Part shown: piece after piece, positions 1 through 6,104 of the stretch
Numbering within the stretch: position 1 is the stretch's first letter
Layout: the number at the start of each line of letters is the position of its first letter
Source: Ruminococcaceae bacterium UBA2857
Lineage (GTDB): Bacteria > Bacillota > Clostridia > Oscillospirales > Acutalibacteraceae
Length of the DNA: 7,433 bases
Direction of reading: 5' to 3'
Assembly: GCA_002350705.1 (NCBI GenBank)
Contig: DEFH01000049.1
Coordinates: 1 to 7,433 of the forward strand
The notes under the pieces: generated by a model
Seen by the model: the letters and a program-made list of their open reading frames with translations, nothing else
Databases searched by the model: none
What the model was told of the DNA's origin: nothing
Position numbers and translations under genes: made by a program

Positions 1-102
1 TGTCAACACCTTTCTGCAAAAAAATTTTCAGTTCTACAAATTGTATTCTTTTATAACAAGAACATCCATATTTCCCTGAACGAAATATACAAATCGTAAA
101 TC
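1..102. other. AT-rich intergenic edge, no gene
   Basis: This stretch lies downstream of the minus-strand 68-aa gene. I see no convincing terminator hairpin here, although a run of seven A on the plus strand (T on the minus) occurs near position 20-26. A short palindrome-like TACAAATTGTA sits at 36-46. The first six bases read TTGACA on the minus strand, a consensus -35 hexamer, so a minus-strand promoter for a gene beyond the window edge is possible. Its -10 box would lie outside the window and cannot be checked. Confidence 0.3.
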
Positions 103-309
103 TCAGTCGGAAATCTTCTCTATCACACCATCATGATATGCAACAACTGTATGAATGTTAATATCTTTTTGATAAAGCTCGGCATCAGGGATTTTGACGG
201 TCAGACATTCCCTGTTGTTTTCGAGAATCACTTCACAGTAAATTTCCTGACCGTCAGGCAGTCCCTCACAGCCGAAATCAGGTTCTATAATATCAATCAC
301 CTTGTACAT
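103..309 (-). CDS. 68-aa hypothetical protein
   Basis: This is a small acidic protein of 68 aa that I cannot assign to a function. The start is ATG at 309, preceded by a good AAGGAG site seven bases or so upstream; the open frame continues further upstream but without such a site. Visible features are a CEGLPDG turn around residues 14-20, a second Cys at 25 and a third at 35. Apparent beta-strands (residues 22-39 and 52-64) suggest a compact beta-rich fold, with no membrane segment or signal peptide. The gene overlaps the end of the 197-aa gene by 17 bases, with its ribosome-binding site inside that gene. The two are therefore probably co-transcribed and translationally coupled. I have an impression of similar short proteins in clostridial genomes with the CEG-x-PDG motif, but none with a known role. 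Confidence 0.7.
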   Translation of the reverse strand: MYKVIDIIEPDFGCEGLPDGQEIYCEVILENNRECLTVKIPDAELYQKDINIHTVVAYHDGVIEKISD

Positions 310-886
310 TTGAATTCTCCTTTGCAAAGTCGGCAATCTCAATGAGATGGTCGATAATATACTGCTGAGCCTGTTCGGAAAACAAAACAATGGTATAATT
401 TCCGAAAGCACCGACTCCCTGTTTGGAAGTGATTCCGATTTCCGCAGAAGTTTCGGTCAGTTCCCTTCTGGTTTTTCCGCCCATTGTTTCATTTTTCAGA
501 TAGCCTTTGTCAACCAGCCAGTCATTGATCATTTTGGCAGGCAGTTTTTTGCAGTTTTGATCTGCGGTAATCTTATTGATTTCGGCAGCCAGTTCCGAAA
601 TCGCACAATCCCTGTCTAATGGATGAATATTTTGTAAATCCTGTTCGGAAATTTCAAATTGCTTTTTGAGTGTTTTCTTTTGGGCAGACTTTTCACGAGA
701 GGAGGTGTCTGCACGCCGAATGGCATTCTCCAGCACTTCCGAGATATACAAAAAGCATTTGGCAAGGCGTTCATTTTTCAAAGCGGAATCATTTTGCATA
801 TTGGTATCATCAACAGGATTGATACCGTTTGCCAGTTTGAGCATATAATTTTTGGCTCTCTGCATTTTTTCTTTTTCCGTCAGCAT
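293..886 (-). CDS. 197-aa clostridial hypothetical protein, probable winged-helix-like C-terminus
   Basis: This is a soluble, charged protein with no signal peptide or membrane segment. Two parts can be seen. The N-terminal part (residues 1-58) is helical and carries the ANGINP motif at 19-24 followed by acidic residues and an arginine-containing helix (around 40-58). From memory this matches an uncharacterised family common in Clostridia. After a Lys/Gln-rich linker (64-76), residues 95-183 look like a winged-helix-like module: two helices (95-107 and 115-126), a GGKTRRELTETSAEIGI segment (136-151), a beta-hairpin (164-169) and a closing helix. A DNA- or RNA-binding role is inference only. 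The start is ATG at 884-886, with a weak GGTGAT site five bases upstream. It is followed by, and overlaps, the 68-aa gene. A promoter is predicted immediately upstream. Confidence 0.75.
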   Translation of the reverse strand: MLTEKEKMQRAKNYMLKLANGINPVDDTNMQNDSALKNERLAKCFLYISEVLENAIRRADTSSREKSAQKKTLKKQFEISEQDLQNIHPLDRDCAISELAAEINKITADQNCKKLPAKMINDWLVDKGYLKNETMGGKTRRELTETSAEIGITSKQGVGAFGNYTIVLFSEQAQQYIIDHLIEIADFAKENSNVQGD

Positions 887-903
887 GATACATCACCATC
901 TCT

Positions 904-932
904 ATTGTAGCATTAAAAAACCTCTGAATCAA
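904..932 (-). promoter_or_regulatory. predicted promoter for the 197-aa/68-aa gene pair
   Basis: On the minus strand TTGATT (927-932) and TACAAT (904-909) are separated by exactly 17 bases, a good sigma-A-type match (4/6 and 5/6). The -35 box lies inside the terminator hairpin of the preceding ABC operon. Transcription would start near 897, leaving a leader of only about 10 nt before the ATG at 886. That fits the weak ribosome-binding site seen there. No other promoter candidate fits in the 70-base gap. Confidence 0.5.
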
Positions 933-950
933 GTTGATTCAGAGGTTTTC
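914..950. terminator. intrinsic terminator of the ABC operon (bidirectional-looking)
   Basis: A perfect inverted repeat of 14-base arms (919-932 and 934-947) can fold into a stem of about 12 bp (AACCTCTGAATC with its complement) and a 5-nt loop. On the minus strand it is followed by TTTTTT (915-920 region), directly after the stop codon of the MalG-like permease. It therefore ends the sugar ABC operon. The plus-strand side also has a short T-run (TTTT), but no plus-strand gene enters here. Confidence 0.9.
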
Positions 951-957
951 ATTAAAA

Positions 958-1944
958 TCAGCCTTTTACGGCACCGGCAACAACACCCTTGATAATATAC
1001 TTCTGACAAGCGAAGTAGAAAATAATGATCGGGATAATTGCCAGTACAAGCATGGCCATCATAGCAGCCATATCAATAGAGCCGTAGCCGCCACGCAGAT
1101 ATTGAATTGCCATCGGCAGGGTTTTTTGTCTGTTGAGAATGAGGGTAGGCAGGAGATAGTCATTCCATATCCACATAGCATTGAGGATCGCAACAGTGAT
1201 AGCAGACGGGCGGAGAATCGGAAAGTCTATCATAAAGAACGTTCTGACGGGACCGCAGCCGTCAATCATAGCAGCCTCTTCAATTTCCAGAGGAACGGAC
1301 TTGATAAAGCCTGCAAACATAAACACGGACAAGCCTGCACCAAATCCAAGATAAATGATAATAATGCCGAACATATTGTCAAGACTCAGTTGGTTGGCGA
1401 CAAAAGACATCGGATACATAACCATCTGGAACGGTACGATCATAGAGAAAGCAAACAGCAGATACATTAATTTTGTATACCATGTTTTGACTCTCGTGAT
1501 GAACCATGCACACATGGATGTACACAGGATAATAAATGCCACGGCAAATACCGTAATAAACAAAGAAGTAAAAAATGCCGGGAAGAAATCAATTTTTTCG
1601 ATACCATTCGTATAGTTTTCAAAACCCACAAAGCTTTCACTGTTCGGGAACGAGAACGGCTCGTTGCTGACAGCAACATTCTTTTTAAAGCTGTTCATCA
1701 GAACCAACAGAATCGGCAGGATAAATGAAATGGCTATCACTACCAGTACGGCAAATTTAATCCAATCTTTGCCCGTCATAGGAGTTTTCAAATTTTTATT
1801 TTCATTTTTCTGCTTATCCATTTCCTCCTTTTTTTCTTTGCGGGCTTTTTCCTTGGCAGCCCCTGCAAGGAATTGCTGCCATTCCTCATTGTCCGGGGCA
1901 TTGGCAGCGGGGGAAGCATCCCATTTTCGGGTTGTATCAGCCAT
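958..1944 (-). CDS. CUT1 sugar ABC transporter permease, MalG-like
   Basis: This is the second membrane subunit of a carbohydrate importer and forms the sugar channel with the MalF-like partner. The protein has 328 aa. Residues 1-57 are a hydrophilic, Lys/Glu-rich cytoplasmic extension that most MalG-type proteins (about 270-300 aa) lack. Six membrane spans follow, near 61-83, 123-146, 158-180, 192-213, 247-268 and 295-313. The EAA loop that contacts the ATPase is at 223-229 (EAAMIDG), with FPILRP at 241-246 in place of the usual LP-containing end. The C-terminus GVVAGAVKG is typical of the family. The start is ATG at 1944, with AGGAGG about 10 bases upstream. Its A is also the last base of the upstream stop (TGATG), a coupled arrangement. 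Shorter starts at Met42 or Met56 exist, but none has a better ribosome-binding site. The substrate cannot be named. Confidence 0.93.
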   Translation of the reverse strand: MADTTRKWDASPAANAPDNEEWQQFLAGAAKEKARKEKKEEMDKQKNENKNLKTPMTGKDWIKFAVLVVIAISFILPILLVLMNSFKKNVAVSNEPFSFPNSESFVGFENYTNGIEKIDFFPAFFTSLFITVFAVAFIILCTSMCAWFITRVKTWYTKLMYLLFAFSMIVPFQMVMYPMSFVANQLSLDNMFGIIIIYLGFGAGLSVFMFAGFIKSVPLEIEEAAMIDGCGPVRTFFMIDFPILRPSAITVAILNAMWIWNDYLLPTLILNRQKTLPMAIQYLRGGYGSIDMAAMMAMLVLAIIPIIIFYFACQKYIIKGVVAGAVKG

Positions 1945-2789
1945 CAGTTTTCAACCTCCTTGCTTCTGGTGAGGTAGAGCTGTGTCAGTGCGATTGCCGC
2001 AACAATCACAAAAAATACAACGGCTTTTGCCTGACCGACACCCTGATAGCCTACTCTGCCATAGAAAGTATTGTAAATGTCCAGTGCAAGCATTTGTGTT
2101 TTGTTGCCGGGAGCACCTGAGGTAAGGGCATAGTTTTGGTCGAACAGTTTAAAGGAGTTGGTCAGCGTGAGGAACAGACAGATGGTAATAGACGGCATGA
2201 TTTGCGGCAGCGTCACATGAATCAGTCTTTCCCACGCATTGGCTCCGTCGATTTCGGCCGCTTCTATCAGGTCAGGCGAGATATTCTGGATACCCGATAT
2301 GTAGATAATCATCATATAGCCTACCTGCTGCCAGTTCATCAGAATGACAAGTCCCCAGAAACCGTAATTGGCATCCGTTGTGATAGTCGCACCGAAGTAA
2401 TACAGAACACCGTTGATAATCATGCTCCAGATATAGCCCAGTACGATACCGCCGATCAGGTTCGGCATGAAGAAAATGGTACGGAACACATTCGTACCCT
2501 TGATTGCCTTTGTCAAGAGCATAGCAAAGATAAAGGCAATCAGATTGATTGTAACGACAGAAACGATAGTAAATTTGGTAGTGAACCAAAGGGCATTCAG
2601 AAAGTCATTATCCTGAGAGAATGCCTTGATATAGTTGTCAATGCCGACAAATTCTGTTTTCTTGACGGTTTTGAACTTGCACAGTGACAGGTACAAGCCC
2701 ATAATGAACGGCACAAGAAAGGCAATGACAAATGCCACCAGTGTCGGCAAAGCAAACAGCGGAAACCACTTTTTGATCGCTTTTTCCAT
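1944..2789 (-). CDS. CUT1 sugar ABC transporter permease, MalF-like
   Basis: This is the first membrane subunit of the importer, in the MalF/UgpA/LacF class. The protein has 281 aa, the usual size for the short class without MalF's large periplasmic loop. Six membrane segments are visible near residues 11-33, 70-93, 104-126, 145-166, 199-217 and 255-274. The EAA loop is textbook: EAAEIDG at 176-182, then I190-HVT-LP at 194-195, the coupling site for the ATPase. The start is ATG at 2789 with AGGAGG nearby (CAGGAGG at 2795-2801). The stop overlaps the start of the MalG-like gene by one base. It lies 91 bases downstream of the binding-protein gene, with a strong hairpin in that gap that may set the ratio of binding protein to permease. 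Confidence 0.95.
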   Translation of the reverse strand: MEKAIKKWFPLFALPTLVAFVIAFLVPFIMGLYLSLCKFKTVKKTEFVGIDNYIKAFSQDNDFLNALWFTTKFTIVSVVTINLIAFIFAMLLTKAIKGTNVFRTIFFMPNLIGGIVLGYIWSMIINGVLYYFGATITTDANYGFWGLVILMNWQQVGYMMIIYISGIQNISPDLIEAAEIDGANAWERLIHVTLPQIMPSITICLFLTLTNSFKLFDQNYALTSGAPGNKTQMLALDIYNTFYGRVGYQGVGQAKAVVFFVIVAAIALTQLYLTRSKEVEN

Positions 2790-2794
2790 AAAAG

Positions 2795-2801
2795 CCTCCT
2801 G
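2795..2801 (-). promoter_or_regulatory. ribosome-binding site of the MalF-like permease, duplicated in the adjacent hairpin
   Basis: The minus strand reads CAGGAGG here, five bases upstream of the ATG at 2789. The identical seven bases also form part of an arm of the hairpin at 2810-2842. The opposite arm (CCTCCTG on the minus strand) could therefore in principle pair with this site instead of with its hairpin partner. Confidence 0.6.
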
Positions 2802-2809
2802 TATAAATC

Positions 2810-2842
2810 GCCCCTCCTGCCCTCAACGGGAACAGGAGGGGC
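2810..2842 (-). promoter_or_regulatory. intercistronic mRNA hairpin between binding-protein and permease genes
   Basis: The perfect 10-bp arms GCCCCTCCTG (2810-2819) and CAGGAGGGGC (2833-2842) enclose a second short stem (CCC 2820-2822 with GGG 2828-2830, loop TCAAC). On the transcribed minus strand no T-run follows, so this is not a standard terminator. A stable hairpin just behind a binding-protein gene is known in other ABC operons (for example malE) to protect the upstream mRNA from 3' decay or to attenuate downstream expression. That role is inferred here. Confidence 0.75.
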
Positions 2843-2880
2843 TATCAAGTTTTCATTTGTGTCAGACAATAGGATTCAGA

Positions 2881-4314
2881 TTATGATGCAGCACGTTCTG
2901 TTGCCCAGGAAGTCTTTGCATCGTCAACAACCTTTGTCCAGTCTTTCTGTCCCTGTACATACTCAAGCAGAGCAGCACCGAAATCGCTCTTCCATTTTTC
3001 CGACGGGATACCGAGGAATGCCCAGTCAACGGATTTAACATCGCCGCTTGCAGCCTTATCGGACCATGCAAGAAGTTCAACAGCAAGAGGATTGGAGGGT
3101 TTTTCGTTTTCGCCGAAGGAGGTGAAAGGAGTAACGAAACCGAGGTCATCAACAACAGCCTTCTTGCCGTAGTCGCTTGTAAAGAGCCATACGAGGAAGT
3201 CCATGGAAGCCTTCTGTGTAGCTTCGTCAACTTCACTGTTGATAGCAAAGTAGTTTTCCGTACCGATGCACAGACCTTGTTTTTCTTCGCCTTCTGCACC
3301 TGTGTAGATCGGGAGATACTTGACATCTTCAGCCTTTACTTTTCCGCCCTTTTCGATGTCGCCCCAAGCCCAGCTTCCGTTCTGGATCATAGCACATTTT
3401 TCGTCTGCAAATTCCGCCATGGAGTCGGAAACGGTCTTGCCGCCGAGCAGGTTCTTTTCGGTTACGGAGTTGTTGGTGTAGAGGTCAAATATATTCTGGT
3501 AGTTTTCTGCATACTTGAATTCCAGTTCTTTTGCGTCGAAGCAGTTGACAATGGCATTGCCGTCTGCACCGAACTCATAGTACAGCGGGAGATCCATCAG
3601 GTGAGTCTGCCATCTCCAGTCATCACCCGTCTTAAGGGAGGTGGAGCCGAATACGCCGTCAATGCCGAGTTCTTCTTTCTTGGCTGTCATATCCTCAACA
3701 ACTTCCTTGAGTTTGGCAAAGCTGTTGATCTCGTCCATAGAAGCGGCTTTTGCACCTTCGGTTGCAAAGTACTTTGTCATGATGGCGTTGTTGTAGATAA
3801 TGCCGTAGCCTTCCACAACGTAAGGAATACCGTAAACGCCGTCACCGTCTTTTACAGCGAGGGACTTGTCGGCAACCAGATCATAGAGCTTGGAACCGGA
3901 AACATCGGCACAATACTCTTTCCAGTTCTGATAGCCTACGGGGCCGTTGATCTGGAAGATCGTCGGAGGATCGGTCTTTGCCATTTCAGAGGTGAGCTTT
4001 TTCTCATATTCACCGGAAGCAGCCGTTTCTATTCTTACCTCGATACCCGTTTCCTCTTTGTACTTGTCAGCGATAGCCTTATACTTGTCAGCGCTTTCAG
4101 GCTTGAAGTTGAGGAAGTAAATGGATTTTACATCTTTGGTATCTACGTCATCATAGAAACCTTTTGCTGTATCGGTTTTTGTTTCGTCGGAAGTTGATGT
4201 TGTCGTTGAAGGAGAAGTAGAAGTTTTGTTTCCACTGTCACTACAGCCTGCCAATGCACCGACTGCCATTACGCCTGCGAGGGCACCTGCGAGAACTTTC
4301 TTGAATTTACTCAT
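2881..4314 (-). CDS. CUT1 sugar ABC transporter substrate-binding lipoprotein
   Basis: This is the extracellular sugar-capturing subunit, about 477 aa, of the SBP_bac_1 type. The start chosen is ATG at 4314: it gives a clean lipoprotein signal peptide (MSKFKK, then an Ala/Gly/Val-rich core) ending in the lipobox LAGC with the lipidated Cys at 24. AAGGAG lies 12 bases upstream. The frame could extend to an ATG at 4410, but the predicted transcription start (about 4404) lies downstream of that codon. Residues 25-50 are a Ser/Thr-rich linker holding the lobes off the membrane. The first lobe begins near 62 (KSIYFLNF), with the helix YKAIADKYKEETGIEV after it. GIPYVVEGYG at 162-171 is a typical conserved segment of family-1 binding proteins. 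The C-terminus (FLVWLF, GFVTPF) is also typical. The ligand, possibly a plant or mucin oligosaccharide, cannot be deduced. Confidence 0.94.
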   Translation of the reverse strand: MSKFKKVLAGALAGVMAVGALAGCSDSGNKTSTSPSTTTSTSDETKTDTAKGFYDDVDTKDVKSIYFLNFKPESADKYKAIADKYKEETGIEVRIETAASGEYEKKLTSEMAKTDPPTIFQINGPVGYQNWKEYCADVSGSKLYDLVADKSLAVKDGDGVYGIPYVVEGYGIIYNNAIMTKYFATEGAKAASMDEINSFAKLKEVVEDMTAKKEELGIDGVFGSTSLKTGDDWRWQTHLMDLPLYYEFGADGNAIVNCFDAKELEFKYAENYQNIFDLYTNNSVTEKNLLGGKTVSDSMAEFADEKCAMIQNGSWAWGDIEKGGKVKAEDVKYLPIYTGAEGEEKQGLCIGTENYFAINSEVDEATQKASMDFLVWLFTSDYGKKAVVDDLGFVTPFTSFGENEKPSNPLAVELLAWSDKAASGDVKSVDWAFLGIPSEKWKSDFGAALLEYVQGQKDWTKVVDDAKTSWATERAAS

Positions 4315-4356
4315 GTTTTTGTCCAGCTCCTTATTAAAAAATTTTGTCAGATTTTC

Positions 4357-4397
4357 TACTGCGGCAGCCAATTCCCTCCGTACAGACCCCCACAGTA
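4357..4397 (-). promoter_or_regulatory. hairpin in the 5' leader of the ABC operon
   Basis: In the roughly 90-nt leader of the predicted transcript, TACTGTGG (4390-4397, minus strand) can pair with CCGCAGTA (4357-4364). The 8-bp stem has one G-U pair and encloses about 25 nt that contain a GGAGGG motif. No T-run-type terminator follows directly and it matches no riboswitch class I know. A modest stability or regulatory element is possible, and chance cannot be excluded. Confidence 0.3.
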
Positions 4398-4410
4398 ACA
4401 TCTTGTCCAA

Positions 4411-4439
4411 ATGATACCACTATTTCAAAAAATTATCAA
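4411..4439 (-). promoter_or_regulatory. predicted sigma-A promoter of the sugar ABC operon
   Basis: The minus strand reads TTGATA (4434-4439), then exactly 17 bases, then TATCAT (4411-4416). Each hexamer matches consensus at 5 of 6 positions. Transcription should start near 4404, about 90 nt before the lipoprotein ATG. A TATCA/TGATA inverted repeat (4434-4438 and 4450-4454, 11-base spacer) overlaps the -35 box and could be an operator. I found no good CcpA cre site. The region further upstream (4455-4562) is very A+T-rich. Confidence 0.75.
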
Positions 4440-4562
4440 TAGTTTTTCGTGATATTTTTTAAAAAATTATATACACTTTGTAATATTTTGTTGTTTATGC
4501 TTAATAATCATATTGCTTAAATTTAGAGTATTTTTATTTTCAAGTTTGTTGCATTTATGGAG

Positions 4563-4591
4563 TTGTAATTTTCTCTCAAATCAATTATAAT
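4563..4591 (+). promoter_or_regulatory. predicted sigma-A promoter of the NUDIX gene
   Basis: TTGTAA (4563-4568) and a perfect TATAAT (4586-4591) are spaced by 17 bases. Transcription would begin near 4598, about 40 nt before the GTG start at 4638. It is divergent from the ABC operon promoter, the two lying about 125 bases apart in an A+T-rich region. Confidence 0.7.
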
Positions 4592-4637
4592 GAGAATGGC
4601 ATAAAATTGACAGAAGTAAGAAAGGGAGGAATGCCGG

Positions 4638-5330
4638 GTGCTTGGCAAAAACGTCAAAATCGAAATATTCGGCACTCTTGTCGAAAAACGTCTGTATTCA
4701 GGCTTTGCTGCGGGGAAAAATACGGGAGATTTCCGTCAGATTTACGTTATCAGCAACAGAAAGCTGGAGGGTATCGTGGAATGTACGGTAATTGCGATCG
4801 CTCTTTCGGAAAACCATACGCAAACCAGACTGGTGGCTGCTCCCGTCAGTGAGATTTTCTATGAGCCGGAGATTCGTGCCCGTTTGAGCACAACTTCTGT
4901 GCAGTTTGATAAAATGATATGTATGTATGAAAAATCCTGCGGAGCAGTGGTATATCACCGTACACGCTTCGGAGTGGTGAGAGTGCTGCTGGTCAAAAAC
5001 CATAACGGACGCTGCTGGACATTCCCGAAAGGACACGTCGAACAGAACGAGACCGAACAGCAGACCGCTGTCCGTGAAATCAAAGAGGAAACCGGTCTTG
5101 ATGTAAAAATCGAACCGAATTTCCGTCAGACAAGCATTTACCGCCCTTTCGGAAAAATCAAAAAAAAGGTGGTATTCTTTCTGGCAAGAGCCGGTAAAAG
5201 TGCGGTCAATATGCAGCAAAGCGAAATTGACCATTATCTTTGGGTGACGATCGACGAAGCCATGCACCTGTGCAAACATGAAAATGACACCAAAATTCTG
5301 CGTGAAGTGAAACAGCGTCTTGACAGATAA
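4638..5330 (+). CDS. NUDIX hydrolase with an extra N-terminal domain (degenerate pyrophosphatase-like?)
   Basis: This is a cytoplasmic hydrolase of nucleoside diphosphate-linked compounds, 230 aa. The start is GTG at 4638, eight bases after a GGGAGG site; the ATG at 4631 is out of frame and too close to that site. The NUDIX domain runs from about residue 97 (MYEKSCGAVVYHR) to 228. It has a complete NUDIX box: G132, E138, R146-E147, E150-E151 and G153, so metal binding and catalysis should be intact. WTFPKGHVE (127-135) and the following GKIKKKVVFFLA segment (172-183) resemble bis(5'-nucleosyl)-tetraphosphatase (Ap4A hydrolase) types. Residues 1-95 form a separate domain. Its pattern (LGKNVKIEI, then CTVIAIAL and LVAAP) recalls the small clostridial inorganic-pyrophosphatase-like module, but the acidic and Tyr motifs expected of an active pyrophosphatase are not seen. 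Substrate assignment is tentative. Confidence 0.9.
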   Translation: MLGKNVKIEIFGTLVEKRLYSGFAAGKNTGDFRQIYVISNRKLEGIVECTVIAIALSENHTQTRLVAAPVSEIFYEPEIRARLSTTSVQFDKMICMYEKSCGAVVYHRTRFGVVRVLLVKNHNGRCWTFPKGHVEQNETEQQTAVREIKEETGLDVKIEPNFRQTSIYRPFGKIKKKVVFFLARAGKSAVNMQQSEIDHYLWVTIDEAMHLCKHENDTKILREVKQRLDR

Positions 5331-5375
5331 AAACACAGCCTTCTGCTGTCCCGATCAGAAAGGCTGTGTTTTTCG
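5329..5375. terminator. bidirectional terminator between NUDIX gene and rsmE
   Basis: The long inverted repeat (arms 5329-5345 and 5356-5373) forms about 17 base pairs with one bulged base and a 10-nt loop. A and T runs at its two edges give a U-tract in both directions. It begins at the NUDIX stop codon and ends five bases before the rsmE stop codon, so it serves both convergent genes. Confidence 0.92.
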
Positions 5376-5377
5376 TT

Positions 5378-6100
5378 TTATTCCAGATTGCCCGTATGGA
5401 ACATGATGGCCGCAAGTGCCGCCAACGGAGCTGTTTCCGCACGGAGAATCCGTTTGCCGAGAGTGGCCGTCTCGGCACCGCACGATAAAAGAAATGCCAC
5501 TTCCCGTTCTTCAAAGCCCCCTTCCGGTCCTATCCATACAGCAATACGCTTGTCAGAGGGCAAAAGCAGTTCTCTCAGAGACTTTCCGCCCCCCTCATAA
5601 AAAAGGAGAATTCTGTCAAAATCCGAAAGTTTTTCTGCTGCTTTTTTAAGGTCGGTAAAGCTGTTTACTTTTGGAATGAGGGCACGTCGTGACTGCATGG
5701 CAGCCTGTTCGGCAATTTTCTGATAACGCTGCTGTTTTTTCAGGCTTGCCTTGCCGTCGGGACGGGAAACACACCTGTCTGTCAGCACAGGAACAATCTC
5801 TGTCACACCCAGTTCAACGGATTTCTGGATAACCGTTTCCATTTTGTCGCCCTTTGTCAGAGCTGCAAACAGTGTCACCTGCACAGTCGGTTCATTCAGA
5901 CATTCTTGTGCCGTGACCACTTTCACCAGAACCCCCTCGTCTGTAATGCGTTCAATCTGACAGAGATGTTCTGTCCGTTCACTGTCGCACAGTGTCAGCA
6001 CTTCTCCCACAGACTTCCGCAGGGATTTTGTAATATGTACGGCATCCTCGCCTGTAATCAGGTGTGTTTGTCCGATTTTATCCGCAAAAAACCAATCCAT
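5378..6100 (-). CDS. rsmE: 16S rRNA (uracil-1498-N3)-methyltransferase RsmE
   Basis: RsmE transfers a methyl group from S-adenosylmethionine to N3 of U1498 in the 16S rRNA decoding region of the 30S subunit. The protein has 240 aa, the normal length. An N-terminal PUA-like RNA-binding domain (1-68, with HITKSLRKSVG at 22-32) precedes a SPOUT knot domain. Family motifs seen in order are KGDKME (83-88), QKSVELGV (92-99), DRCV (108-111), QSRR (136-139), IGPEGGF (190-196) and LGKRILRAETA (214-224). The last two form the SAM-binding knot. The start is ATG at 6100 with GGAG eight bases upstream. This site lies inside the last codons of the CrtO-like gene, whose stop is four bases away, so translation is probably coupled. 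In many Firmicutes rsmE follows prmA, which is not the case here. Confidence 0.96.
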   Translation of the reverse strand: MDWFFADKIGQTHLITGEDAVHITKSLRKSVGEVLTLCDSERTEHLCQIERITDEGVLVKVVTAQECLNEPTVQVTLFAALTKGDKMETVIQKSVELGVTEIVPVLTDRCVSRPDGKASLKKQQRYQKIAEQAAMQSRRALIPKVNSFTDLKKAAEKLSDFDRILLFYEGGGKSLRELLLPSDKRIAVWIGPEGGFEEREVAFLLSCGAETATLGKRILRAETAPLAALAAIMFHTGNLE

Positions 6101-6104
6101 TTTT

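Noticed and set aside
934..1470. A 178-codon plus-strand frame opposite the MalG-like gene
   Set aside because: It is His/Asn/Arg-rich low-quality sequence with no motif, starts inside a terminator and is antisense to a clear permease gene.
3277..4197. A 306-codon open frame on the plus strand, antisense to the binding-protein gene
   Set aside because: Its translation is Cys/Phe/Val-rich with no recognisable family and mirrors a well-supported lipoprotein gene on the other strand. It lacks a convincing ribosome-binding site, so it is a shadow frame.
4315..4410. N-terminal extension of the binding protein to an ATG at 4410
   Set aside because: It would bury the signal peptide, lies before the predicted transcription start near 4404 and has no better ribosome-binding site than the ATG at 4314.
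4698..5336. A 212-codon minus-strand frame over the NUDIX gene
   Set aside because: The plus-strand frame carries a complete NUDIX box. The minus frame has no family motifs and would cross the terminator.
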